A DNA stretch of 23,076 bases from Acholeplasmataceae bacterium UBA6190 (GCA_002422045.1 DITG01000031.1:1-23076), one strand, 5' to 3'. Counted from the stretch's first letter, positions 15,590-22,498 are shown. The notes: generated by a model from the letters alone, not told the origin. Program-made: numbers and translations.

Positions 15590-17005
15590 ATGTATCATCT
15601 TCAGTATCGCTGGAAATTGAACAGCAATTCTCTGGATTATTATGGAATGAGATCGAAACCTTACTTATTCAAGAATCATCTCAAAATCAGTAAACAAGAC
15701 TATCAGTTACTGGCATCTTTGCCTAGAGTCTTGACTGAACATGAACTATCTATCATCAAACCTTGGATTGAACAGGGTATTGTCGTGAAACCAGAACAAC
15801 TCAAGCATCCACGTCATAACCTGCAAGATGCCCAATTTTGTATGACTTGCGTTGCCAATGACTTCATCATACCGGGTCTTGAGTTTGATCAGCAAGGTCG
15901 ATGTCCAATGTGTCAATCTATTTCAGACGTGAAAGACATGAAAAGTGTATTGCCACTCATTAACCATATTAAAAAGGCCAAACATTCAAGATTTGACATT
16001 GCCCTATTCTATACAGGAGGCAAAGACTCATCTTATTTGCTCTATCATCTTTCGAAAGTCTTGAATTTACGAGTGCTTGCTTTGACATGGGAAATTCCAT
16101 TCATGAGCGAAAGTGCAAGACAGTCAATCGAAAACGCAAAAAAACGTTTGCAAAATGTCGAATTTGTGACGAGAAAAGTACAAGATGTCGATCTGCTAAA
16201 AATCTACCATCAATTGTACAAACTAGAAAATAACACTTGTGCCTGTCCTTCACTTGCATATGTTCTATTTTATCCTCTGATGGTTTCAGAAAAAGTGCCC
16301 TATTTTGTTTTGGGTAATGAACCTGTTCAAATGATGAATCTCTATTTCAATCACTTAGCACCGAAAGCAGCTTATAAAAAAACCAATCATACCATTATCC
16401 GATATGTTGTAAACACGGCGCGCTTGCTGACACTTAGAAAACCCTATAAAACCGGTCAATTTGAAAGTATCATGACCATGAGACAACTTGCCTATGGTGA
16501 CTCAATACTCAAAAAAATGTCAGGTTATGAAAATACGCTCGTTAGTCATGTGACAGCTTCACTTCACGAGGTTCCTGAACTGCTAAGACCACTAAAAAAG
16601 AGCATTCGTTATTCATCTTTGACAGGTCAAGTACCTGCATTTGTGCACGTTGATTTTAATGATATCTCAGGGGGACATTACGATTGGAATGCTGTTAAAC
16701 AGTTGATTGAAACTGAAGTTGGATGGGTACCACCATCTGTAGTAGGCAAAGGTCTTCACACCAGTTGTACGATTGAGAAATGCAAAGAGTATACTCAGTT
16801 TATGAATTTTTTCGAGATGAAAACAGCCATGATACCCTTTTCCTCGATTGAAATTTCATTAGCGTCCTATCAACGACATATCGATCGAGAACAAGCAATC
16901 TCTGAAATCAACCAGCATATGGGATTTACCTACATCGAAGTTGATGAATGTCAAATAATGAAACAGTATTTGAACATAATTCAAAAAAAGACTAGCGAAC
17001 AATGA
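15590..17005 (+). CDS. PP-loop ATP pyrophosphatase-like protein with zinc-ribbon motif
   Basis: The protein has 471 residues. A zinc-ribbon-like motif, CMTC (84-87) ... FDQQGRCPMC (105-108), precedes a PP-loop, YTGGKDSS (141-148), the variant of SGGxDS that binds ATP in N-type ATP pyrophosphatases. Further cysteines are CAC (217-219) and SCTIEKC (393-398). The order CxxCV ... FDxxGxCxxC, PP-loop, GNEP, then YDW ... GWVPP ... HTSC recalls N-acetyl sugar amidotransferases (WbpG/LegB type), and tRNA thiolases of the TtuA group have a similar cysteine plan. I see no glutaminase partner nearby. Substrate adenylation followed by amidation or thiolation is a reasonable inference, not established. 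ATG 15590 has GAAAGGA 7 nt upstream. The gene converges on and overlaps the EFR1-type gene by 14 nt. Confidence 0.75.
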   Translation: MYHLQYRWKLNSNSLDYYGMRSKPYLFKNHLKISKQDYQLLASLPRVLTEHELSIIKPWIEQGIVVKPEQLKHPRHNLQDAQFCMTCVANDFIIPGLEFDQQGRCPMCQSISDVKDMKSVLPLINHIKKAKHSRFDIALFYTGGKDSSYLLYHLSKVLNLRVLALTWEIPFMSESARQSIENAKKRLQNVEFVTRKVQDVDLLKIYHQLYKLENNTCACPSLAYVLFYPLMVSEKVPYFVLGNEPVQMMNLYFNHLAPKAAYKKTNHTIIRYVVNTARLLTLRKPYKTGQFESIMTMRQLAYGDSILKKMSGYENTLVSHVTASLHEVPELLRPLKKSIRYSSLTGQVPAFVHVDFNDISGGHYDWNAVKQLIETEVGWVPPSVVGKGLHTSCTIEKCKEYTQFMNFFEMKTAMIPFSSIEISLASYQRHIDREQAISEINQHMGFTYIEVDECQIMKQYLNIIQKKTSEQ

Positions 17006-17017
17006 CGCTAGTCTTTT
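16986..17017. terminator. Bidirectional terminator containing both convergent stop codons
   Basis: A perfect 12-bp stem pairs AAAAGACTAGCG (16986-16997) with CGCTAGTCTTTT (17006-17017) around an 8-nt loop. Oligo-A and oligo-T flanks give a U-tract on either strand. The PP-loop gene's TGA (17003-17005) is in the loop and the minus-strand TAG (16994-16992) is in the stem. Confidence 0.93.
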
Positions 17018-17702
17018 GCTTTTGAAGCATATAGATTCGTAACCCTAAGGATAAACGTTGATCGATTGCTTTTTCAGGACAAACCGAAACACAGTGCCCA
17101 CATGAAATACATAGATCAGAAACATCAAGCATTGAATTGATAGCATGTGTGGGACAGTGTTTGATGCATAAACCACATTGTGTGCATAATTCACGATTAA
17201 AATTCAGTCGAAAATTATACTGAGTTCTCTTTTTTTCGAAAAATGTGGCAAAAATGTTTCTCATCCGATAAGGGATAGGTGTAGATTCATAGATTTCATG
17301 TTGGATGCGTTCAATGATGGGATGGTAGAGACTAAAGTCAATCGCAATGTTTTGCTCAATATAGGCGTGTTTTACCGGTGTGATTGCATATCCAACGACT
17401 TCGACAGGTTTCATCATCTTCTTAATATCATAGAGTACATTTCCATAAGAAAAACCTCCATAAGTGAGCATGATAACCAATGCTTTTGGCTTTAACAAAG
17501 GTAAAATAGTCCTTAAAGGTATGGGTATTTGTTGACTGTACACAGGACAAAACAAAATGAGTAAGCTGTCTGAAATCGAGTCCATCAACTCATGATCGTT
17601 TAAGGATAAGTCGACAATGACACCACCAAGTTGCTGATGAAAATGATTGGCTATTTTTTTAGTTTCCCCATTAGGAGAAAAATATGCATGGATGATTCGC
17701 AT
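16992..17702 (-). CDS. EFR1-type flavodoxin-ferredoxin fusion protein
   Basis: The protein has 236 residues. A flavodoxin-like N-terminal domain (about 1-150) shows HAYFSPNGETKKIANHF, FCPVYSQQIP and LTYGGFSYGN, segments consistent with FMN phosphate and ring loops. A bacterial ferredoxin domain follows with two complete [4Fe-4S] motifs, CTQCGLCIKHCP (from about residue 172) and CISCGHCVSVCP. This is the architecture named EFR1 in clostridial and related genomes. It probably carries electrons in the cytoplasm; the partner is unknown. ATG (complement of 17700-17702) has AGAGGTGA upstream on the minus strand. The gene faces the PP-loop gene tail to tail and shares its terminator. It is divergent from the subtilase gene. 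Confidence 0.9.
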   Translation of the reverse strand: MRIIHAYFSPNGETKKIANHFHQQLGGVIVDLSLNDHELMDSISDSLLILFCPVYSQQIPIPLRTILPLLKPKALVIMLTYGGFSYGNVLYDIKKMMKPVEVVGYAITPVKHAYIEQNIAIDFSLYHPIIERIQHEIYESTPIPYRMRNIFATFFEKKRTQYNFRLNFNRELCTQCGLCIKHCPTHAINSMLDVSDLCISCGHCVSVCPEKAIDQRLSLGLRIYMLQKQKTSVIVR

Positions 17703-17721
17703 CTTTTCACCTCTTTTTTTC

Positions 17722-17730
17722 AGTATAGCA
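17722..17730 (-). promoter_or_regulatory. Extended -10 promoter of the EFR1-type gene
   Basis: On the minus strand this reads TGC-TATACT, a good -10 with TGn extension. No good -35 is seen. Its -35 position overlaps the -35 of the divergent subtilase promoter. Confidence 0.65.
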
Positions 17731-17748
17731 TGTTTTCGTGTGGCTATT

Positions 17749-17777
17749 TTGACACATTCAATAGATTATGATAGAAT
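17749..17777 (+). promoter_or_regulatory. Promoter of the subtilase gene
   Basis: A consensus TTGACA (17749-17754) and TAGAAT (17772-17777) are separated by exactly 17 nt, with a TGA extended -10 (17769-17771). It is the best promoter match in the window. Confidence 0.87.
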
Positions 17778-17811
17778 GTGAGTCATCGACAGTAGAATTT
17801 TCCAATAAATC

Positions 17812-17826
17812 ACGGATGTAATCCGT
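17812..17826 (+). repeat. Hairpin ACGGAT-GTA-ATCCGT in the subtilase leader
   Basis: A perfect 6-bp inverted repeat with a 3-nt loop lies in the predicted 5' UTR, ending 11 nt before the ribosome binding site AAGGTGG (17838-17844). It could stabilise the leader RNA or be an operator. Confidence 0.4.
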
Positions 17827-17851
17827 ATGATGAATAGAAGGTGGTGAGGCA

Positions 17852-20356
17852 ATGATCAAAAAGATCAATCGCTTTTTCATATTCACTTCAATACTCTTAT
17901 TGGGGTTCTTTTTCATTTCAACATCACCATCCCAAGCACCCATCACTGAAATGCTCTATGAAGTCCAATCTGTAGAACATGCCCAAGAGATTTCTGAATT
18001 TTATGATGTTCATCTTTTTGACTATTCAGACTTTGGATATGCAATTTATCATGCAACATCCTCACAAGTGCCAACACTTCTTGAATCAGGATTCACTCTC
18101 AATCATCAGTCAACAAGACTCGCTCCACCATGGACACAACCTCTATCTGATCCCTACTACAACGAGCAATATGCCATTGGATTGCTGGACTTAACCAATG
18201 CTTGGTTATTATCTGAAGGCTCATCAAGTGTCATGATTGCCATCATCGATAGCGGTATCGATACCGATCATGAAGAATTCGTCAATAGGATTTCACCGCT
18301 TTCCTACAATTCTAGATCCAAACAGGTTGGTTTATCCTATGTTGAAGATGACAATGGCCATGGCACTGCAGTTGCTGGTGTGATTGGAGCCATCAAAGGC
18401 AATCAAAAAGGGATTGCAGGTGTCATTCAAAACGCATCTTTACTTGTCATCAAAGCCAACAATCTGGATAACGCCACGACAGAAGCTGACGAATCCGATA
18501 CGTTTAGCGATTCATCCATCATTGAAGGCATCCGTTATGCCACCAGTGTTGGTGCAGATGTCATCAATTTGTCTTTAGGTGGCAAATCATCAAATAGTCT
18601 CGTCCAAAACGCAATCACAGATGCCAGAAATGCAGGTGTCATCGTGGTTGCCGCAAGTGGTAATTTCAATGAAGCCAATCCGGATACAGGTACACCAGTC
18701 AAAGTATATCCGGCATCCTATCAAGGTGTCATTTCAGTCGGATCCGTCAACTCGAATGCGATTTTGTCTACATTTTCTATGTACAATGACATGGTCGATG
18801 TGGTTGCACCTGGCGAAGGCATCGTGACCACCGGACTCAATAACGGATACATCACAGCCAACGGTACATCATTTTCCGCACCTATGGTATCAGGTGTGAT
18901 TGGATTGATGATTTCTCATCTATCTGCATTTACAGATGAAGACATCATGAATAAACTCATCACAACCGCCAACGATTTGGGCACGCAAGGCTATGATATC
19001 TATTATGGATATGGACTCGTTGATGCCTATCAGGCGATGCTCGTCGATTATGTTGCTGTCACATTTGAGACCAATGGTGGAACCCAAATTCCAGTCATGA
19101 ATGTTGCCAAAGACATGTCATTTTATGTTGAAAATCCTACCAAGACAGGGTATACCTTTGCAGGATGGTACCGAGACCAAGCATTCACCACTGTCTTTCA
19201 AGTGGGAGTCGATACGTTATCGGTTGCATCCACACTTTGGGCGAAATTCATCCCGAACAACCATACAGTGACTTATGTCACAACAGGGACGCCTTTACCC
19301 GTTGCCTCTGTTGTCTACGATCAGTATTTTACGCCGGATTCATCGAGTTTGATCGGTCATGATTTTTTAGGATGGTATTTGGAAGATACCTATGAAACTC
19401 CATATACAGGTGGTATCATCACCAGTGATCTCACACTCTATGCCAAATTTGCACCCACACAATTCACCATCACATTCATGACAAACGGAGAAATTGACGC
19501 TCAAGTGATTCTGAATTACCATCAATTGCCAACACTCTATATTCCAGAAGGCATCTATCCATTCATTGGTTGGTACACTGACGCATCACTCACTCATGCA
19601 TACCAAGTCTCAGTGATTGAATCAGACTTGACCCTTTATGCTAGATTTGATGATGGTCTTTACCATGTCACAGTCTATGACAGTGACTTCACAACGATCA
19701 TACTCCTGGAATCTGTTTTATACGGCGGATCAGTCCAATTGCCTGATGGCCCCATCAAGCCATCATCACCATCATTTGACTATCAGTTTTCAGGCTGGAG
19801 TTCATCTGCTATATTCGTGACTGAAGATTTGGAGATTTACCCAGTCTACACCATGATTTATCTGAAAGAATCCATCCGATTGTTGCCAGGCGTTGATACG
19901 ATTGTTCAAGGATTTGATCATGTGGATGCGGGTATCTCGCTTTTTGATCATCTGCTTCATCTCGAGATGACTTCAGATCTTGATACAGAGCAGATAGGCA
20001 GATACATGATCCGTTATGATATCATCCATGATCAGGAGATTATTGATACAAGATATCGGATCATTCATGTCATTTTGCCCATCCCCACACTTGAAATCAC
20101 ACTTCATCCGGATGTCACAACACTGAAAGTAGGCGATACCTATCAAGATGCCGGTGCTAGTGGATCGATTGGTACACTTACTGTTTCAGGTGAAGTCAAC
20201 ACGACGATTCCTGGAGTTTACGTGCTGACTTATACGCTGACTTATCAGACGATGACTGTTCAAAAAACAAAAGTCATCCATATCCTAGAGGAAACCGATT
20301 ATCATAAGCGTCCTGTTTTGTTTGTTGAAGATAAGAAGGGAGTGTGGTTCCGATGA
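17852..20356 (+). CDS. Secreted subtilisin-like serine protease with InlB-type and Ig-like repeats
   Basis: The protein has 834 residues. A signal peptide (about 1-30, hydrophobic core with FTSILLLGFFFIST) and a propeptide-like region (about 30-105) precede an S8 catalytic domain (about 110-395). The triad is Asp133 in AIIDSGIDTDHEEF, His170 in DDNGHGTAVAGV and Ser340 in NGTSFSAPMVSG, with AASGN for the oxyanion region. Then come about four InlB B-type/Flg_new repeats (398-465, 469-530, 535-597, 601-665) with GYTFAGWY-like cores. Two Ig-like DUF5011-type units follow (about 669-735, 745-815). No LPXTG or C-terminal membrane helix is visible. It is probably exported and matures by loss of the propeptide. 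AAGGTGG lies 7 nt before ATG 17852. Its stop overlaps the start of the lipoprotein gene. Confidence 0.93.
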   Translation: MIKKINRFFIFTSILLLGFFFISTSPSQAPITEMLYEVQSVEHAQEISEFYDVHLFDYSDFGYAIYHATSSQVPTLLESGFTLNHQSTRLAPPWTQPLSDPYYNEQYAIGLLDLTNAWLLSEGSSSVMIAIIDSGIDTDHEEFVNRISPLSYNSRSKQVGLSYVEDDNGHGTAVAGVIGAIKGNQKGIAGVIQNASLLVIKANNLDNATTEADESDTFSDSSIIEGIRYATSVGADVINLSLGGKSSNSLVQNAITDARNAGVIVVAASGNFNEANPDTGTPVKVYPASYQGVISVGSVNSNAILSTFSMYNDMVDVVAPGEGIVTTGLNNGYITANGTSFSAPMVSGVIGLMISHLSAFTDEDIMNKLITTANDLGTQGYDIYYGYGLVDAYQAMLVDYVAVTFETNGGTQIPVMNVAKDMSFYVENPTKTGYTFAGWYRDQAFTTVFQVGVDTLSVASTLWAKFIPNNHTVTYVTTGTPLPVASVVYDQYFTPDSSSLIGHDFLGWYLEDTYETPYTGGIITSDLTLYAKFAPTQFTITFMTNGEIDAQVILNYHQLPTLYIPEGIYPFIGWYTDASLTHAYQVSVIESDLTLYARFDDGLYHVTVYDSDFTTIILLESVLYGGSVQLPDGPIKPSSPSFDYQFSGWSSSAIFVTEDLEIYPVYTMIYLKESIRLLPGVDTIVQGFDHVDAGISLFDHLLHLEMTSDLDTEQIGRYMIRYDIIHDQEIIDTRYRIIHVILPIPTLEITLHPDVTTLKVGDTYQDAGASGSIGTLTVSGEVNTTIPGVYVLTYTLTYQTMTVQKTKVIHILEETDYHKRPVLFVEDKKGVWFR

Positions 20357-20883
20357 GATCATGGACCTTATGGATCATCATGGCCCTACTCATCTTGTTA
20401 TCTGGGTGCAGTGAAGTCAATAGCGAATATCTGAACATGGAACTGAATCCAGGTATCGATACCATCGAACTAGGAACCCCCCATATCGATGCATTTGCAC
20501 AAGCAAGTTACGGACTGAGAACATTGGATGTCGTGATCATTTTTACCGATGTTGATATCCATCGTGTCGGCACATATGAAATCGTTTACGAAGCAACATA
20601 TGGTGGGATCTCCAAAGTCATCAGACGAAAAGTCAATGTGGTTGATCAGACTGCACCTGTTGTTGTCTTGAACCCTGGGATTGATACCGTCATGATCGGA
20701 GAAACGTGGAATGATTCAGGTGTAGAAGCCATTGATGAAAGTGAAATCAGTAGCATCACAGTCAGTGGAGATGTCGTCGATAGCGTTGGAGATTATACCA
20801 TCACGTATACGGTAACTGATGTTCATGGAAACACTACGACGATCATCCGGATTGTCTCTGTCATGGCTCCAATGTCATCTTGA
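20353..20883 (+). CDS. Lipoprotein with two Ig-like (DUF5011-type) domains
   Basis: The protein has 176 residues. The hydrophobic signal ends in the lipobox LLSGC with lipidated Cys19, so it should be anchored on the outer face of the membrane. Two Ig-like units follow, each starting with LNPGIDT. The second (MIGETWNDSGVEAIDES ... GDYTITYTVTDVHGNTTT) is a good DUF5011/HYR-like match; the first is more divergent. The same LxPGxDT unit closes the upstream subtilase. ATG 20353 overlaps the subtilase stop as ATGA and follows AAGGGAG by 10 nt. The in-frame GTG at 20344 is too close to the ribosome binding site. Translational coupling with the protease is likely. A role as surface partner or membrane tether of the protease is inference only. 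Confidence 0.85.
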   Translation: MRSWTLWIIMALLILLSGCSEVNSEYLNMELNPGIDTIELGTPHIDAFAQASYGLRTLDVVIIFTDVDIHRVGTYEIVYEATYGGISKVIRRKVNVVDQTAPVVVLNPGIDTVMIGETWNDSGVEAIDESEISSITVSGDVVDSVGDYTITYTVTDVHGNTTTIIRIVSVMAPMSS

Positions 20884-20913
20884 TTTGTCAAGATATCCTA
20901 AAAATATGTAATG

Positions 20914-20940
20914 AAAGACATCCTCTGGGTTGTCTTTTGT
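20914..20940 (+). terminator. Terminator of the subtilase-lipoprotein operon
   Basis: The stem AAAGACA (20914-20920)/TGTCTTT (20931-20937) has an inner CC/GG extension and is followed by a short T-rich stretch. The T-tract is weak, and the next promoter's -35 overlaps the right arm. Confidence 0.65.
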
Positions 20941-20957
20941 CTGATATGTACTATAAT
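20930..20957 (+). promoter_or_regulatory. Promoter of the DUF2188 gene
   Basis: TTGTCT (20930-20935) and TATAAT (20952-20957) are 16 nt apart. The -35 lies in the right arm of the preceding terminator. Confidence 0.65.
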
Positions 20958-20983
20958 GGAATTATAAGTGAGGAGGGTTATCT

Positions 20984-21469
20984 ATGTGTTTTTTTAGAAA
21001 ACGTCGTGCCCAGAAAAAAGCAATTGAAGCTGAAAAAGCTAGACTTGCACAAGAAGAAGCTGCTGAACAAAGCGTTCAAACGCCAGTAGCGGTCAAAGTT
21101 GAAGAGAAGGTTGCAGAACAACCAGTAGAAGTCAAGGTTGAGGAAACCAAACCAGCAGAGCCAGTCGTTCCAGTTCAACAGGAACAAAAGCCAACGCCGG
21201 AAGTCAAGAAATCTGTGGAAGAGACTCAGGAGTCAAAGACGCCTAAGATTGCTAAATATCATGTTTCGCAAAATAAGGATGAAGATTCAGACAACTTCAA
21301 GAAATGGCGTGTCAGAAAAGAAGGTTCAACCAAGACCATCAAATTCTTTGATACTCAGAAAGAAGCCATTGAATTCGCTGAAGGATTGGCAGAAAGCGCA
21401 GGATCTTCGGTAGTCATCCACAAAGTTGATGGATCCATCAGAAAACAGGATTACACCAAGAAAGCATAG
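20984..21469 (+). CDS. DUF2188-domain protein with charged linker
   Basis: The protein has 161 residues. The first 30 are basic and helical (RKRRAQKKAIEAEKARLAQEE). A Glu/Val/Pro/Lys-rich low-complexity linker covers about 30-90. A compact C-terminal domain (about 92-157) matches DUF2188: YHVSQNKDEDSDNFKKWRVRKEG, then FFDTQKEAIEFAEGLAE and SSVVIHKVDGSIR. DUF2188 proteins are small and of unknown function. There is no signal peptide or lipobox; the Cys at position 2 is not preceded by a hydrophobic segment. ATG 20984 has AGGAGG 7 nt upstream. The gene is a single transcription unit, with its TAG stop at the edge of the terminator stem. Confidence 0.85.
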   Translation: MCFFRKRRAQKKAIEAEKARLAQEEAAEQSVQTPVAVKVEEKVAEQPVEVKVEETKPAEPVVPVQQEQKPTPEVKKSVEETQESKTPKIAKYHVSQNKDEDSDNFKKWRVRKEGSTKTIKFFDTQKEAIEFAEGLAESAGSSVVIHKVDGSIRKQDYTKKA

Positions 21470-21493
21470 AGGTTAGCTTGCTAACTTCTTTTT
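21468..21493 (+). terminator. Terminator of the DUF2188 gene, overlapping its stop codon
   Basis: A 9-bp stem, AGAGGTTAG (21468-21476)/CTAACTTCT (21481-21489) with one G-T pair, has a CTTG loop and is followed by TTTT. The stop codon TAG (21467-21469) overlaps the left arm. Confidence 0.87.
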
Positions 21494-21533
21494 GCATCTT
21501 AAGGGGTCTTTTTCGTATCATAGAGATTTTGTT

Positions 21534-21562
21534 TTGAACCGCTCGTCTTTTTTTGATATCAT
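21534..21562 (+). promoter_or_regulatory. Promoter of the LytTR-DUF3021 operon
   Basis: TTGAAC (21534-21539) and TATCAT (21557-21562) are 17 nt apart, with a TGA extended -10 (21554-21556). Confidence 0.7.
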
Positions 21563-21587
21563 CATGTTGAAAAGGTAAGGTATATGC

Positions 21588-22028
21588 ATGAAAATCATCT
21601 TAAAAAAACAACCATCCTTCGGTGAGCCAGTCATCACGATCGAGTGTGATGAAAAAGATACGTCGATCGATCGTCTGATCGAACAACTCAATACCAAAGA
21701 CATTGAACTTTCCGGCAAGAAAGATGGAGATCATTTTGTTTTTGGACAGCATGAAGTTTATTACATCGAAAGTATGGAAGACCAATGCCTTTTGTATACC
21801 AAAAACGATGTCTATCGCTGCAAATATCGTCTTGCTGAACTTGAAGAATCGTTTGATTCTCTCATTCGTGTGAATAAACAGACAGTGCTCAATTATCGAA
21901 AAATCAAAGTATTTAAATCTACTTTCAACGGAAAACTGGAAGCTACACTGATCAATGGTGATCGCATCGAGATCTCAAGAGCCTATGTGCAGTCACTCAA
22001 ATCCAAGCTAGGAGGGCAATCGTCATGA
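21588..22028 (+). CDS. LytTR-family DNA-binding regulator
   Basis: The protein has 146 residues without a receiver domain. The N-terminal 40 residues are of unknown role. The LytTR DNA-binding domain (about 45-142) is clear: FGQHEVYYIESMEDQCLLYT, RCKYRLAELEESF, LIRVNKQTVLNYRKI and NGDRIEISRAYVQSLKSKL. Stand-alone LytTR proteins encoded with a DUF3021 membrane protein are a known module, in which the membrane protein is thought to restrain the regulator. AAGG (21577-21580) lies 7 nt before ATG 21588. The other ATG at 21584 is out of frame. The stop overlaps the next start as ATGA, so the two are coupled. Autoregulation of its own promoter is likely by analogy only. Confidence 0.92.
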   Translation: MKIILKKQPSFGEPVITIECDEKDTSIDRLIEQLNTKDIELSGKKDGDHFVFGQHEVYYIESMEDQCLLYTKNDVYRCKYRLAELEESFDSLIRVNKQTVLNYRKIKVFKSTFNGKLEATLINGDRIEISRAYVQSLKSKLGGQSS

Positions 22029-22444
22029 AACTTTTTCTCAACCATTTCTACAAAGTGTTCACCATCACAAGTCTAGTGATTTATCTATTGGCGCTTGGAT
22101 TGATGAGAAGACTAGAGATGACCATACCTTTTAGACCACTCTTTTGGGGTGGAATACTCACATCGTTATCCATCACATTTGCCATTATTGTTTTCAAAAA
22201 AACATGGGGAAACGGCGTGCTCAATGTCATCTTCGGTTATCTGATCATGGCGCCAATTCCTATTTTCCTCAGATGGATGTATGGTACTTATCTGTTTAGA
22301 CGTTCATTTGCAATCTATATCCTAGGCTTGATTTATGCGGTCGGATATTCACTGGTGATTCTATATGCTTCGCTACGCAACCGAAAGACGGAAGACAAAC
22401 TCAATCAAATGCTGAAATCCAATACCGAAGACAGTGAAAAGTAA
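22025..22444 (+). CDS. DUF3021 membrane protein, LytTR partner
   Basis: The protein has 139 residues and four predicted membrane helices (about 12-28, 38-57, 65-83, 95-117), with a charged cytoplasmic tail rich in Lys, Asn and Glu. Size, topology and the overlap with a LytTR gene fit DUF3021. The inferred role is a membrane anti-activator or sensor for the LytTR protein. AGGAGGG (22011-22017) within the upstream gene is its ribosome binding site. Its TAA stop is inside the following terminator stem. Confidence 0.87.
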   Translation: MKLFLNHFYKVFTITSLVIYLLALGLMRRLEMTIPFRPLFWGGILTSLSITFAIIVFKKTWGNGVLNVIFGYLIMAPIPIFLRWMYGTYLFRRSFAIYILGLIYAVGYSLVILYASLRNRKTEDKLNQMLKSNTEDSEK

Positions 22445-22464
22445 GTGCAAACTTACTTTTTTTT
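22437..22464 (+). terminator. Terminator of the LytTR-DUF3021 operon, overlapping its stop codon
   Basis: A perfect 10-bp stem, AAAAGTAAGT (22437-22446)/ACTTACTTTT (22451-22460), is capped by a GCAA tetraloop and followed by TTTT. The TAA stop is at 22442-22444. Confidence 0.93.
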
Positions 22465-22482
22465 ATGCTCTATAGAGAGCAT
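22465..22482. repeat. Inverted repeat ATGCTCT-ATAG-AGAGCAT
   Basis: A perfect 7-bp palindrome with a 4-nt spacer lies directly after the T-tract of the DUF3021 terminator and just upstream of the -10 of the AEC transporter gene. Its position where a -35 would lie makes it a candidate operator for that gene. Confidence 0.55.
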
Positions 22483-22498
22483 GCGAATGCAATAGATG

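Noticed and set aside
19070..19860. DNA-level tandem repeats in the subtilase
   Set aside because: The InlB-type units repeat at protein level only; their nucleotide sequences are too diverged to be recent duplications.
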